From Hymenochaete sp. R1 (taxonomy: Eukaryota; Basidiomycota; Agaricomycetes; Hymenochaetales; Hymenochaetaceae), in the NCBI GenBank assembly GCA_019400425.1, contig JAFREE010000011.1, forward strand, positions 248,001-312,000: 64,000 nucleotides of DNA. The letters are read 5' to 3'. The translations under genes and the position numbers were made by a program. Positions 23,246-34,140 of the stretch are shown piece after piece (position 1 is the first letter of the stretch; each line of letters opens with the position of its first letter). A model generated the notes under the pieces. It searched no databases, was not told the origin of the DNA, and saw only the letters and a program-made list of their open reading frames with translations.

Positions 23246-24206
23246 TAATATGGTGAGCAAAAACCACTTCGTTTCGACGGGTTAATCAAGTCCTAAACTC
23301 ACATTTTAGGACTTTGTTGCTTTCAATTCAATCATGATGCTTACCTCCCCTTCATCCGTCTGCAAACATAATTGGTCGGTTTCGGCAGTTGAGACTGTCG
23401 TCCATTTCAATGATTCAAATAAAGCAACCGTTTGATTACTCTCTCTTTTTCAAATTCCAACTGCAAAGAATTCTCGATCTTGCGCAAGAAACTGTAATGC
23501 GACATGTTCATCAGTACTCTGATTGGACGATAAAATAAAGCTAAGAGTGGCACCAAAAGTTTCACGTGTCGAAACTAAGCACAACATGATTCATAAATAG
23601 TAAGTAAGGAGCACCCAACTCGATTATGCGGTATGGACTAGTAAGAGTAAAGGTTACAGAAGACGCCGGCGCACTGTGAATGACGAACCGATGGGTACGA
23701 ATGAAGTACTGATTGGCTAGTAAAAAATACGAATTGACTGTTGGATATAGTAAAAAGAAGGATGTAAGTAAGATGGAGGATATTGTAAAGAAAATGGGCA
23801 AAGTGATGAGCTTTATACGGGCGTCAGCCGGGTCTTCTTTACTCTTCAGCCCATTGCAAAAAATATTGCCCACAAAATCGCCGACGTATAACATTTCTAC
23901 TAAATGCAGTCAAGGGATTAACAGTGATATTTAGTGGTCATATCATTAAATCATTTTAATTCCATTCCGATTCGTAAAGATTTGCAAAGATGAGAAAAGT
24001 AGTAAAACATAGAAAACGGCTTAAAAGAGCCAGTAGCCGAATCAAGAAATGTGTTTCCAAGAGAAAATCAAAGCAACGAAGGCACTAAAAAACGCACAGC
24101 TTTCCGTCAGGAACAAAGGAAAGAAATCTATCATACTTGCGTAATTGAAGGTAGGTGTGTCAGAGGGAATATCGACATCGGTGCGAATAGTGTTGAATCA
24201 TGAGTG
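23246..24206. other. Intergenic, AT-rich
   Basis: Between the family A gene and the 3' end of the JmjC gene. Short ORFs at 23562-23894 (minus) and 23713-23934 (plus) have no supporting features. I see no repeat or RNA gene. Confidence 0.5.
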
Positions 24207-27200
24207 TTACATTTCCTAATGAATATCACAAGAAAACGTCGTGACTACATGAGTATGGTTCGTAAGGAAAATCGACGAGCTTACCGGACTATTAGACCTT
24301 ACAAATGATTCCGGTATGTCAGAAATACTCGGATGGATTCCGTTGGAAAAAGATATACCACCCCTCTGAGTCGCAGGTGGTGACCGAAGCAAACCATTTG
24401 AGTTTCCTGGGGGCGTGACGGGAGCTCTTTGCTGTTCCGACGTTAAAGGCACTTTGTGATTATAGTGCTTTGGTGTCATGGAGTTAATATATGACCCGTC
24501 ATCAAAAGGCGTGTTTTGTGAATGGTCGCTGACTCTTGCACCGACTCTTCGCCTTTTCTGCGCATGCTCAGAGGTTCCTCCACCCGTTACCGGATATTCT
24601 TCACAGTTGCCTCTACCGTTACTGGTTGCACCCGGTGGATGATATGACGGAGATTGATGAGCCGGGAACATGCTCTGACGTGAGGCTTCATTTGATTCGG
24701 AGGAAACAGGGCTCCGATCCTGGTATAAACCTTGCAAGCGTGACTAAGGAAACAAGTGAATGATGTATTGAAGGCTATCCAAGATCATAACTTACACGAT
24801 CGAAACTGTTCAAGTGATCTATGGGGTCAACGGGACTCCCATTTCTCATTCCACCATTGAAAGATGGAGATATTGAGACCCGCCCAGTCGCCGTTGTGGG
24901 GTATTCATCCCATGCGCGCTTGGATGTCGACTTGGTCCCGCGAACTGGAATCTGTAAGCAAGATTGAGCTTTCATACGACCGATAAACACATCCATTCAA
25001 TGTGAACGAAACATACAGGAGAGCGTCGCACGCCATCACCCATCACTCTGTCGTTTTCTCGTATAATTGCTGTCCTTGCTTCTCTACGAAGTTGTTCAAC
25101 TTCTTTTCGAATGGCTGCGCTCTCGTCCGTAAGTTTTCTGGTTTCCTCTTGAAGTTTGCCAATCTCGCCTATTAAAGAGGCAAACATTTGGTTCATTGAG
25201 CTCTTTAAAGGCTCGACGAGAGTCGCGTGTAAGTCTTCGATTAAATTAGCAGGTGTCGTTGTTTGCTTAGGCTTCGGGACAAGATTGTGTTATTCATGAT
25301 TGAGCATTCAAAAAAGTTGTATATTGAGTATTCACCGAAGGGCTCCCAGCTTGTGAGTTCCGAACTCTGATTTTGATCGGATGGATGGCATCCGGAAGGA
25401 TGTCATCTGAAGCTATCGGCTTCGTTCTCGGTCTGCCTCTTTTCTTTATCATGTTTTCGATAGACGAAGGCTCTGCAGCGGAAGGTTTCCTTGAATCTTT
25501 CCCCCCTCGCGACAATGTCACTGTCTTCCTTCCGGAACGAGTTGTCGTCATCTCATACTTGCATTGATGCGTGCCATCGGAAGAGTCAGAGTCCGAATAA
25601 TAATCTGTTCGTCGTTTCCGTTCCATTATGGTCCCGGGTTCGCGCTTGCGTCGAAGCTGCGTTTAGTGAGTCTCAACGGGGACAAACGCAAGAAAGAATA
25701 AAACTCACGCCCGTAGAAGCAATGCATTCTACTGAGGAATCTCCATCAGCATCGTACCAGCCAACCTTCAGTCCCTGTCGTAACGGATGACAACGGGTAA
25801 ACTTAGCGGCGAGTATGGCCAAGTTCATATCCATGTCACAAGCTACGCCGCTCTCTGCGCTTTGACGTATGCGCACCTTGCAATTCTCCTTGTTTTCCCT
25901 ACCAGTCATATGTGCACTGTGCAAAAGCGCATGGTCGTCCTGATTGAAAAACAGGCAGATTGCTCTGGCGACATACACACCTGCGTTAAGGAGGTCACGA
26001 AAACAACGATTGCGGTGGCACTTATTGCAGTTAAGCCCACCCCCGACTGCGATAAGGTGGATTTGAGAGCCGGAATGGCAGTTGTTTCTGCATTTACATT
26101 TCATCTTATCTTTTCCCTGTAGGAATTATTAGGGGATGTAGTGTCTAGAATTTCGGCACGCACCTCATTCAAAAGCTTCATGCGACGTTGTTGAATAGCG
26201 ATTGCAACACGGAAAAAGCTTGGATGGATGACGAGCTTTTCGATGTTTCTGCGAACGATCAGAACAAGATAAAGTGATTTAAACAAGACTGACAATTTAC
26301 TGATTGGTGAAGAAAATTCGGGACTTCTGGTCAATCGGGCGCATACTTCCGCAGCGCGGTTTCGGATCGCAAAAAGCGGTTCCATGGGATACCGGTGAAT
26401 AGGTTTCATCGCCGAACAAGAACAAGTACGACCTTCGGCGCAACAACCAGGGCAAAAGACAATTTCATGGTCTTCACCTCCACATTTCAAGCATTCAAAA
26501 TAGCTCTGAAAGATGTCTGCTCCGCAAAAGTCACAGTAAAGGTTAGAGTAAACTTGGACCGATGGATCGATGCTCTCGGAAGCTTCAGTTGGAGTTATTT
26601 GTGGAAGTGACACTCTTGACTTGGTCTCGTACTTCTCGTGATACTCCTCTTTGATAACTTTATCAAAGAGCTTAATGAGCTGCTCTAGTTCGGATGCGAG
26701 TTTCTGTGACTGAAGCGCGGAGCAAGTCTGCTCGATGGGAAAATTCACTGGCCTCTCAGGAGAACTGGAGGAACTAAGTGGTGTTAGAGAGTCCGAATCA
26801 GAAGGCGATTGCAATCGCTGTGGTACCAAATGAGCCAAGTCATTGGTATGTTGAATGAGAGTTCGGAAAATGAGGAGCTTGATTCGATACGTTTCGGTGC
26901 GACAGACTCTGTAAACTATTTCAGAAGACGGATCGAAGCAATGAGACCTTATGGAACTTACCTGCGATACAAGGGTAGCTCGTGGTGGAAGGCTGTTTCG
27001 AGACCCTTGAGCGTCATTCTAGACCACGACAACTTGTTCGTAATGCCTCCATAGTTGACAACTTGATGGCAAGAGCGACGTGGTACGAGTACGAGGTCAC
27101 CCACGCGCTGCTCTACGACGTGAACGTCGAATGGAGCACACGCAAATTCTTCCGCGGCCAAGGTAAGTGATTCATGATCTAGTTCATTGTTCAAAGTCTG

Positions 27201-28044
27201 GAAAAAATCAGCTGCACTAGGAGCATCCGACGATCTCGTCATGAACCAGAATGCCGCTCCGTCTTGAGTGTCAGAATGGACCATCAAGTTTTGGCCGTTC
27301 GATGCACATAGATCTTTATGTGCGGGAGTGAAAGTTTCGTTGCCGCCATAATAACACATGAGAGTCTCTACTCTTTCCTACAAAGAAGTCTCGCTTCCTG
27401 CCAATGCAAGAGACAAACGGACTCACCTCTCCTTTGAGTAAACGAAGCAGGTCTTCCGAGCTTCCTGGTTTGAGATACGATGGGAGTGGACTATCCGTCA
27501 ACCATTTGTGCCATTCTTCTGGACATAAAGCGTCTTTGGCGTAGAGAGCTTCAGGTTCTGGAGGGTCTATGAAGTCAAAGCCAAGTCAAACTCTGAGCAT
27601 GGAAACAGGTACACACCGCGGTTTTCCGACGCGTCTCCCCGCGCCTTCTTCACGAACGTCTTCAAAGGCATGGACTCATCCGCGAGAGTCAAACAATTCC
27701 TTGTATCCACAGCTAAAGTACGTACGTTGTCAATCTTCGGCCCTTTCACTTCCAGATGCACAGACAAACTCACTTTCTTCCCCGAATTTGTTCTGCAGCC
27801 ATTCCAGACTGAATAGATCTTTTCCTTGCCACGACGGTAGCTTTTGCCAATCCTCCACAACCAGCGGAGTCCCTGATTCCTCGTGTTCCCGAATGATCAC
27901 GTCCAGCTCTTCTTCAGCTAGTGTTGCCGACACACGATCTACTGGCCGCATGCGCGGACCAAGATTCACCAGGTAGTCTAGTGACCATCCCTTTGAAACC
28001 GTCGAGATGCTCCTCTTTGACAGTCGACTCGAGCTGTCATCCAT
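24207..28044 (-). CDS. JmjC-domain protein with Cys-rich, AT-hook and coiled-coil regions
   Basis: Probable Fe(II)/2-oxoglutarate chromatin protein. Eleven exons: 28044-27774, 27712-27617, 27566-27427, 27377-26962, 26908-26164, 26116-25709, 25656-25336, 25265-25017, 24951-24796, 24719-24285 and a tiny 24215-24207 (1081 aa; all phases agree). The JmjC domain spans about residues 30-310: PLVVEDWQKLPSW, CYYGGNETFTPAHKDL (HxD metal ligands), AAFWFM, VGDLVLVPRRSCHQVVNYGG (distal His) and LSWSRMTL. Then come a Cys cluster (CDFCGADIFQSYFECLKC...CPGCCAEGRTCSCS), a second (CKCRNNC...CNKCHRNRC), an AT-hook KKRGRPRTKP, a coiled coil (GEIGKLQEETRKLTDESAAI) and KRRRV. Demethylase activity is inferred from the metal ligands only. 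The last exon is the weakest part; reading through gives a stop at 24216. Confidence 0.82.
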
Positions 28045-28445
28045 CCTCTAGTAATTGGAGCAGAAAGGATGAAGGGGCAACAAAGTGAGTGGAAATGGGC
28101 TGAAAGGAAGTATGGGAGAGGGCGGATGAGAAGCGTGTCGGGCTGAAGCCTGCATTTATATTGGCGACGCGTGATGTCCGCCGTTAATCTTTTGACTCTT
28201 TGAAGTCCGTAGAACTCGGATCCCGATGTTAATGACAATGAACAGCAAATAAATTACTTCAAAGGCTACTGGAATCAGAACACCGCCTTTGTCCGGGGCA
28301 TTACACGGTCATGATACCATTACAATAGGAAAATATTATTTACTATAATTTAGGATGCAGAAGCTTGATGTAAAGCCTGGCAGCCAAAATTCCGAGGCGA
28401 TAAATCGAGAGCAGCGAAAGAGAGAAAATGACGAAGAACGACTGA
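28045..28445. other. Intergenic, upstream of the JmjC gene
   Basis: About 400 bp between the JmjC start and the 3' end of the ZIP3-like gene, both on the minus strand. It should hold the JmjC promoter. No clear motif is seen. Confidence 0.5.
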
Positions 28446-30039
28446 TTATTTGTATCCTGGAGGAATGAAGCGTCGCCCTGTAGACGTGCTGGGTGTTGAA
28501 GGAATGAATCTTCTTCCGTTCGGAGTGGGTGGCACCGACTGTTGATTCGGATTATACCCAGGAGGATTAAAGCGTTGTGGTGCTTGGCCAATTGTCCGCG
28601 CCTGTCCTGGACCAGGTCCTCTCATGTTGGGATATTGAGCCCCACTCGTCGCGTGAGCTGAGAAAGAACATAAGAAGTGTGCTTGGGTTCATGATAAAGT
28701 CAGACATTACCTGGATACTGAACAAGTTCAGTGAACTTAGGTGTTGAAACGTGATGGGATTGCGGGTTTACAATTGTGGGATGGCGAGGATGATTTGGAG
28801 GCGGCGGCGGTGGCATATATTCGTGGGTATTTTGATGATTCTGTTGTCGAATAGGCGCTTGCTGTGCATGGGAGAGAATCTTTGTCCCTTGCACAAGCCT
28901 TTGAGGAGTTCCAGCTCCAGGTTGGGGATTGTATGTATATTGCCTTCAATATAGAGTGAGTTAGATTTGAGATGACAGCATTTTTTGACACGCATATACT
29001 CACTGTTTAAAGTGACTAGACCCTGGAGGTTGCCCCGTTGCAGGTGTTCTGCGGAAGTTCCGACTCCCTGAAGATGTATCCGACCCTGCTATTCGTGCGA
29101 GAGATGGTGGAGCATCTTGGTTCGGAGGAAGCGTAATCCGTTGAGGTGCAAGCACACTGCTACCTGGTCTGGGACTCGACATAGCTCTTCATATAAGATC
29201 TGGAAGGTCAAGCCCTGGACTACGTTGGTTCAGATATACGCACCTTGATATATCAATCATTTGTCTCTTCCCATTCGCATTCAACTGGTTTGACGGATCC
29301 AGACCCAGATGGCGCCCATGACCTTGCTGAACATCAGGCTCTAGAGTGTCCCCTCGAAGTCGGGCAACCTCCATTTTCAATGCCTTTATTTCACTAATGA
29401 AAGCAAAAAAAAGGACAGTCTGAGTCGCAAGGCACAGGAGAATTTACTGAGACTGTAGGCACCCTTTCAATGTCTTGACCGTACCGATCTCAATTTTCAT
29501 TTGACCTAATACTCTTCTGTATTCTTCACAGCGTGCTTTATAGAACCGGGCGGCACCGGCTAGTCGTTCTTGTTGAAACTTCAACCAATCAGCCGCGATC
29601 GGCCAGAGAGTTTCCAGGGCAGTATACCTTTGCAGCTTGGGCCAGAGAGTCAAGCTTGAATGGCAGTGGACTGAACCAATCAGAGAAGGGGGCAGGCATC
29701 TTGACGTGAACGTGTTGTGTGACTCTGAAACGTTTATTTGGAAATGTTTTACGCACCTCTTTTTGAAGAGGCATAAGCTCGATTCCCTGTTCATTGCAGC
29801 TCGAGCAACTTCGATCTGGATCTGGGTAGACGTAGGACGTGCGTGATTAGACATTTCGAGAACTTTATTCACATACTGAGATGCGCGTTGCACAGGACAT
29901 GGCCGCATTCCGTTATCCAGAATGGTACTTGCGGTCCAGAAACACCATCCGGTGAGAAAGGTTGTTGGCATTTGGAGCAGGTCACAAACTCCCACACATC
30001 CAACTCTTGAGTTCTTGCAGGTTGGGCAGCGTCCTCCAT
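28446..30039 (-). CDS. RING protein of the ZIP3/RNF212/HEI10 type (candidate meiotic crossover E3)
   Basis: Eight exons: 30039-29877, 29821-29757, 29699-29628, 29578-29448, 29393-29244, 29186-29004, 28943-28711 and 28657-28446 (402 aa). The N-terminal RING reads WEFVTCSKCQQPF, then ITECGHVLCNAHL, then CSSCNEQGIELMPL, i.e. CxxC, CxHxxCxxH, CxxC. Next is a short linker MPAPFSDWFSPLPFKLDSLA and a helical segment (FQQERLAGAARFYKARCEEY to KALKMEVARLRGD), then a disordered Pro/Gln/Asn tail with two RRFIP motifs near the end. RING, FSDWF-type linker, coiled coil and Ser/Pro-rich tail is the architecture of the SUMO/ubiquitin ligases that mark crossover sites in meiosis (yeast Zip3, worm ZHP-3, mammalian RNF212). 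Assignment rests on architecture rather than on strong identity; another RING E3 is possible. Confidence 0.75.
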
Positions 30040-30402
30040 GACTAGGACAAGCCGACAAGCGAAGCAAGCTGCTTCGATGGATAACCAGAGCCAGCTCTTT
30101 CCCTTTGTACAAATCGTTGAATGAAAACCCAATGTAGTAGTTCGTTATTTGAAGGAAAACTTTATGTCGTCGTCGCGTCGTCGGCAATAATGTGGAAGGG
30201 TGGAGGGGGACAAATTCGAAGCAGACGCGCCGCACGTGTCACACTAAGGCTTAATTAATCACGTGTAACTGTGACAACCAATGTTACACAAGTCACACAA
30301 AAAGGATCGTCGTCTCGAACACAGTCGAACTTGGAGAGTCGAAATCGCATTTTCTTTTTTTCTGCGTCCTTGTTCTCCCTCCAGCTCGTTCAAGACGTTC
30401 TC
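30040..30402. promoter_or_regulatory. Divergent promoter region ZIP3-like/SPP2
   Basis: 363 bp between two divergent start codons. It contains TTAATTAATCACGTG at about 30250-30264, including a CACGTG E-box; a second CACGTG occurs near 30232. No TATA element is clear. Confidence 0.5.
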
Positions 30403-31770
30403 ATGGCGGGTCGAGAAACCTCCGTTTCGTTCACTGTTCGACGTCCAACGCCTGTTTCTAGGGCAGGATCTTCAGGACTCGACTCCGACGCTGAAACTTT
30501 CAAAGTTCCAGCGCTGCCCCGCCATCTCAATGGGAACGGTCATTCCAGGTCAACGAGCCCTCTCCCAAAGGGTAGTCAATCAAGCCTTCGACACGGATTT
30601 AATGAAGATGATTCAAGCGCAGAGGAGGATGAAAATGTTGATGAGATAGTCACTGGGTTTGATAAGTTCGGGGTTCAGCGGTGTGTGAAACTTGTTAAAT
30701 ATTCATGTCCAGGTCCTCAACTCAAAGAAGGCTCGTTCGTTGACAGATTGAAGGAGAAGGCTAAGGAAGGCCCTCTTGTCATTCCTGCTCTCGCTAATAA
30801 GGATTGGAGGGAGGTCGCGCGCAAGCGCAAAGCCGTTGAGATGTTTGTACCTGGCGGCGCCGTCAAAACGGGAGCCGATGGAAGCGTCGGTGGGCTTGGA
30901 ACGAAGGATTCGATTCACGCGGGCCCACAACTCTCAGGTCTAGTTGTTGCGGAAAAAAGATTGCGAATGGACGTGGACGTGAACGACGCGAAAGTTGATG
31001 CCTCCGAGGAGGTCACGAATCTCGAGAAACGAGAAGAGACTGAGGACGAGAAGGCGATCCGCGCACTCATGGCGAACGCCTTGGGTGAGAATGACGACAA
31101 CGAAGTCACTATCGATACTATTCCATCTGGCTCCAACAATTGGACACGTCCAGCAGACGAGACTGATGCATTTCGTCAAGATGTTATCACACGACCCGAC
31201 GAAGCTTCCTTAGACGACTATGATCGAGTACCCGTTGAGCAATTTGGTGCAGCCCTTATGCGAGGTATGGGCTGGAAGCCCGGAGAAGCGGCATCCCGCA
31301 CTAGGAAGGGTCCTGTTGAACCTTACCTCCCTGCGTCTCGGCCTGCCCTTCTCGGTATTGGCGCGAAAGAACGCGAAGCAGTTGACGATGGCTCCAAGAT
31401 GAAAAAATCCACGAGGCCGGAAAGACGATATGTTCCTGTTGTAAAGAAGGATAAAGAAAGAAGTTCGTCTGATTTACCACGGGAAGGAGAAAGGGATGTT
31501 CGCCGAAGTCACAGTCGCGACAAACGGAGTAACGATCGAGAAATCGCCAAGGGCCGGGAGAGGAGCCCGAGGGACAAGGACTACGACGCACGCCGTGATC
31601 GCGAGCGGAGGAGCGAACGCCACGAATACGATGGCAGGGAAAGAAGGAAGGAAAGGGACTATGACAAGGACCACGCTAGAGACAGAGACACCCGCAAAGG
31701 GGATGAACGTGGGGGTCGGGACAGTGAGGTGAGGCGGCATGATAGAGACAGAGAGGGCCGTCGCCGGTAA
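30403..31770 (+). CDS. SPP2: Spliceosomal G-patch protein SPP2 (GPKOW family)
   Basis: G-patch partner of the DEAH helicase Prp2, which remodels the spliceosome before the first splicing step. Single exon of 455 aa from the ATG at 30403 (MAGRETSVSFTVRRPTP); the upstream in-frame codons look like leader. The middle region has FDKFGVQR and PLVIPALANKDWREVARKRK. The Spp2/G-patch core is VPVEQFGAALMRGMGWKPGE, near residues 275-300, followed by KGPVEPYLPASRPALLGIGA. The last 120 residues are an Arg/Asp/Glu/Ser-rich RD-type tail, as in the metazoan GPKOW side of the family. It is one of the few conserved genes here with no intron. Confidence 0.9.
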   Translation: MAGRETSVSFTVRRPTPVSRAGSSGLDSDAETFKVPALPRHLNGNGHSRSTSPLPKGSQSSLRHGFNEDDSSAEEDENVDEIVTGFDKFGVQRCVKLVKYSCPGPQLKEGSFVDRLKEKAKEGPLVIPALANKDWREVARKRKAVEMFVPGGAVKTGADGSVGGLGTKDSIHAGPQLSGLVVAEKRLRMDVDVNDAKVDASEEVTNLEKREETEDEKAIRALMANALGENDDNEVTIDTIPSGSNNWTRPADETDAFRQDVITRPDEASLDDYDRVPVEQFGAALMRGMGWKPGEAASRTRKGPVEPYLPASRPALLGIGAKEREAVDDGSKMKKSTRPERRYVPVVKKDKERSSSDLPREGERDVRRSHSRDKRSNDREIAKGRERSPRDKDYDARRDRERRSERHEYDGRERRKERDYDKDHARDRDTRKGDERGGRDSEVRRHDRDREGRRR

Positions 31771-32000
31771 AATACTCTAACCTGGTGCGAACTTACCGTC
31801 ATGCTGTTTTTTTTTTCAAAGTTGAAGTACTGAAATCGAATTTCTCATAGTACCAGTTGTTGAATTTATGTTATGCCTGCTTACTAATCGATCGACATTA
31901 CTATATCAGCCTCATTCGACGTCATCAATTTTGCCGACGCTTTTTGAATCAACGTTTCTTGAGTCTGAACCTTCACTGTCAATCACTTACTGCACTCACC

Positions 32001-33889
32001 ATGCCTGAGACGGACCTCGAGAAACTGACTCCGCCGAAGGATCTTGAGCGAGAACAACGTAGAATCATCTTCGAACACATCTTTCGGCGCTTGGCTGTTC
32101 ACAGAAACAATGCAGAACGATACGCAATCAACGAAGCGTACTTAATGCCTAAAGCCTCCCAAGATAAATCACGGTCGGAGTTTGTTGAAGAAGTCACCAA
32201 ATGGGTGAATGCTTTGGCTGAGAACGCGTGGATGGTCTGTTCCGAACCGGGAAAAGGTGAGCATCCATAGATGTGTTGAGACCTTTAGAAATCACAAATA
32301 TGAGCATAGAGCGGCCTACAATTGATTCCCTCGCTGAAACGTCGACGCGTGATTTGGCCCCTTTACCCGATCGATCTATCGTCGTCCGCTTTCTCAACAC
32401 CGTCTTGCTTTTGCATATAACGTCGTCCAAGCAATACTCTGCACAAGCTCGAGCCTTTCTTCTTGAATTCTCCAACGACGAACTCGATGAGACTGCGGCG
32501 ACCGCCATTCTGAAGGATCCAAAACACGCCCTAGAAGACGCGGAAAAATATGCACAGAATGCGAAGGACGAACAGGCAAGAACTAACCGGGTCTGGCGTG
32601 CCGTCGGTGTTGGAAGTGCGGCTGTTGTTGGAGGCGTCTTAGTTGGCGTGACAGGTGGCTTAGCTGCACCGCTGGTCGGCGCTGGCGTATCGTCTTTACT
32701 CGGAATACTCGGACTCGGAGGCAGCGCTGCAGGTATTCTCGCAGCAGGTTTGGCGGGCTCGTCAGCTGTATGCGGGGCTCTGTTTGGAGTTTATGGTGCG
32801 AAAAGTGGTGCAGAGATGATTGCGAGACATACGAAGGAGGTCGCCGATTTGGCTATCGTACCCGTGAGGGATCCCAAAGAGACTTTAGCAGTAAGGATCT
32901 GTGTAAGTGGATGGTTGAAGGACAAGGGGGACGTTACTGCCCCTTGGACAGTATTTGATGATTCGGAGGACACCCTCGCCTTGCAATGGGTATTCAAGTC
33001 CTGCGTTTTTGATGACTTTGTTTTAACTTTATCGTAGGAAGTCGAGGCTCTCGAGAAACTGTCTTCCGCCCTCGGCGATTTGATCAAGACACACGCAATC
33101 AAATATGTGCGGACAGAAATTGTACGTCGTACACTCGACCAAACTTACTCCCACTTACTCTTCACGCAGATAAGGCACACTTTTCTTGCTGCACTCGCTG
33201 TTTCCCTCGCCCCCATCGCACTTCTCAACCTCGGTCAGCTCATCGACAACCCATGGGCTAACGCAAAGTCTCTCGCCGTCAAGACCGGCCATGTCCTCGC
33301 CTCTCTGATTCACTCGCGTGCATTCGGTGCTCGGCCAGTCACTCTCACCGGGTATTCTCTCGGAGCCCTTGTGATCCTCACCGCATTGGATGACCTCGCT
33401 GGTATGCCCGAACCCGCCAAAACAGTGCACCTCGTACAGGATGCATATTTGATGGGCACTCCAGCATTGGCAGGTGGGACGAGCTGGGCTCGCGCGAGAA
33501 GGGTCGTTGCAGGGAGGCTCGTGAATGCATACACTGATGCCGAGTCCGACTACGTCCTAGCGTTTTTGTCGCGTGCAAGTGTTTCGGATACGGTCAATGC
33601 GAAGGGTGCATATGGTGTGGCGGGATTGCAGCCCGTTGAAGTAGCTGGGGTAGAAAACGTGAAAGTAGGGGGCGTAGAGGGGCATGTCGCATGGAGAGGT
33701 GTTGTTGGGAGGTGTTTGAAGGAGTGTGGTGCAAGGGGGATCAAGGTGGAGGAAGCAGAAGAACAAGAAAGGATGATTGGAGGGGAAATTAAAAGAGAAC
33801 TGGAAGAAGGGTTGAAGGTGGATAACCCAGAGCTAGAGAATGTTCAACTCACCACCGACTCCTCCTGCGACTTGGACAAGAAATATTAG
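32001..33889 (+). CDS. DUF726 protein (TMCO4 / yeast Mil1 family)
   Basis: Membrane protein with an alpha/beta-hydrolase-like domain. Four exons: 32001-32256, 32310-32989, 33038-33121 and 33170-33889 (579 aa). The N-terminal third is helical and soluble. A Gly/Ala-rich hydrophobic block (about residues 190-255: GVGSAAVVGGVLVGVTGGLA, GILAAGLAGSSAVCGALFGV) should span the membrane. The hydrolase part has ICVSGWL, HVLASLIHSRAFGARPVTLT and the nucleophile-elbow motif GYSLGAL, then VQDAYLMGTPA and NAYTDAESDYVLAFL. Yeast Mil1 binds AP-1 medium adaptin; enzymatic activity of the family is not established. Intron 1 (32257-32309) is my least certain junction because other AG acceptors lie close by. 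Confidence 0.88.
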
Positions 33890-34140
33890 ATAGTCAAATG
33901 GGCAATGCATTACCACTGCATGTAAATCTTGACACTTGATAAAATTTGTTACCTACAGTACCATTGACCGAATGTCGCCTCGCATAGAATAAGGTGTCTG
34001 CCGCACGAAACAAAAGTGTCAAAAGGAACACATGTTGAAAAAGCACGTATACTATAAGCATGGCGTAATTATTAATTCACTGGGGGCGGCTTGGGTAGTC
34101 GTAGCGGACGGGCGCGTCGCGACGCGCTCAGCCCAAACAA

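Noticed and set aside
26245..26300. A 52-nt GT-AG candidate intron inside JmjC exon 5
   Set aside because: Removing it would shift the frame and prevent joining to the next exon, while the sequence is open without it.
32257..32288. A 14- or 32-nt intron in the DUF726 gene
   Set aside because: Too short for this genome; a 53-nt intron with good sites (32257-32309) keeps the frame.
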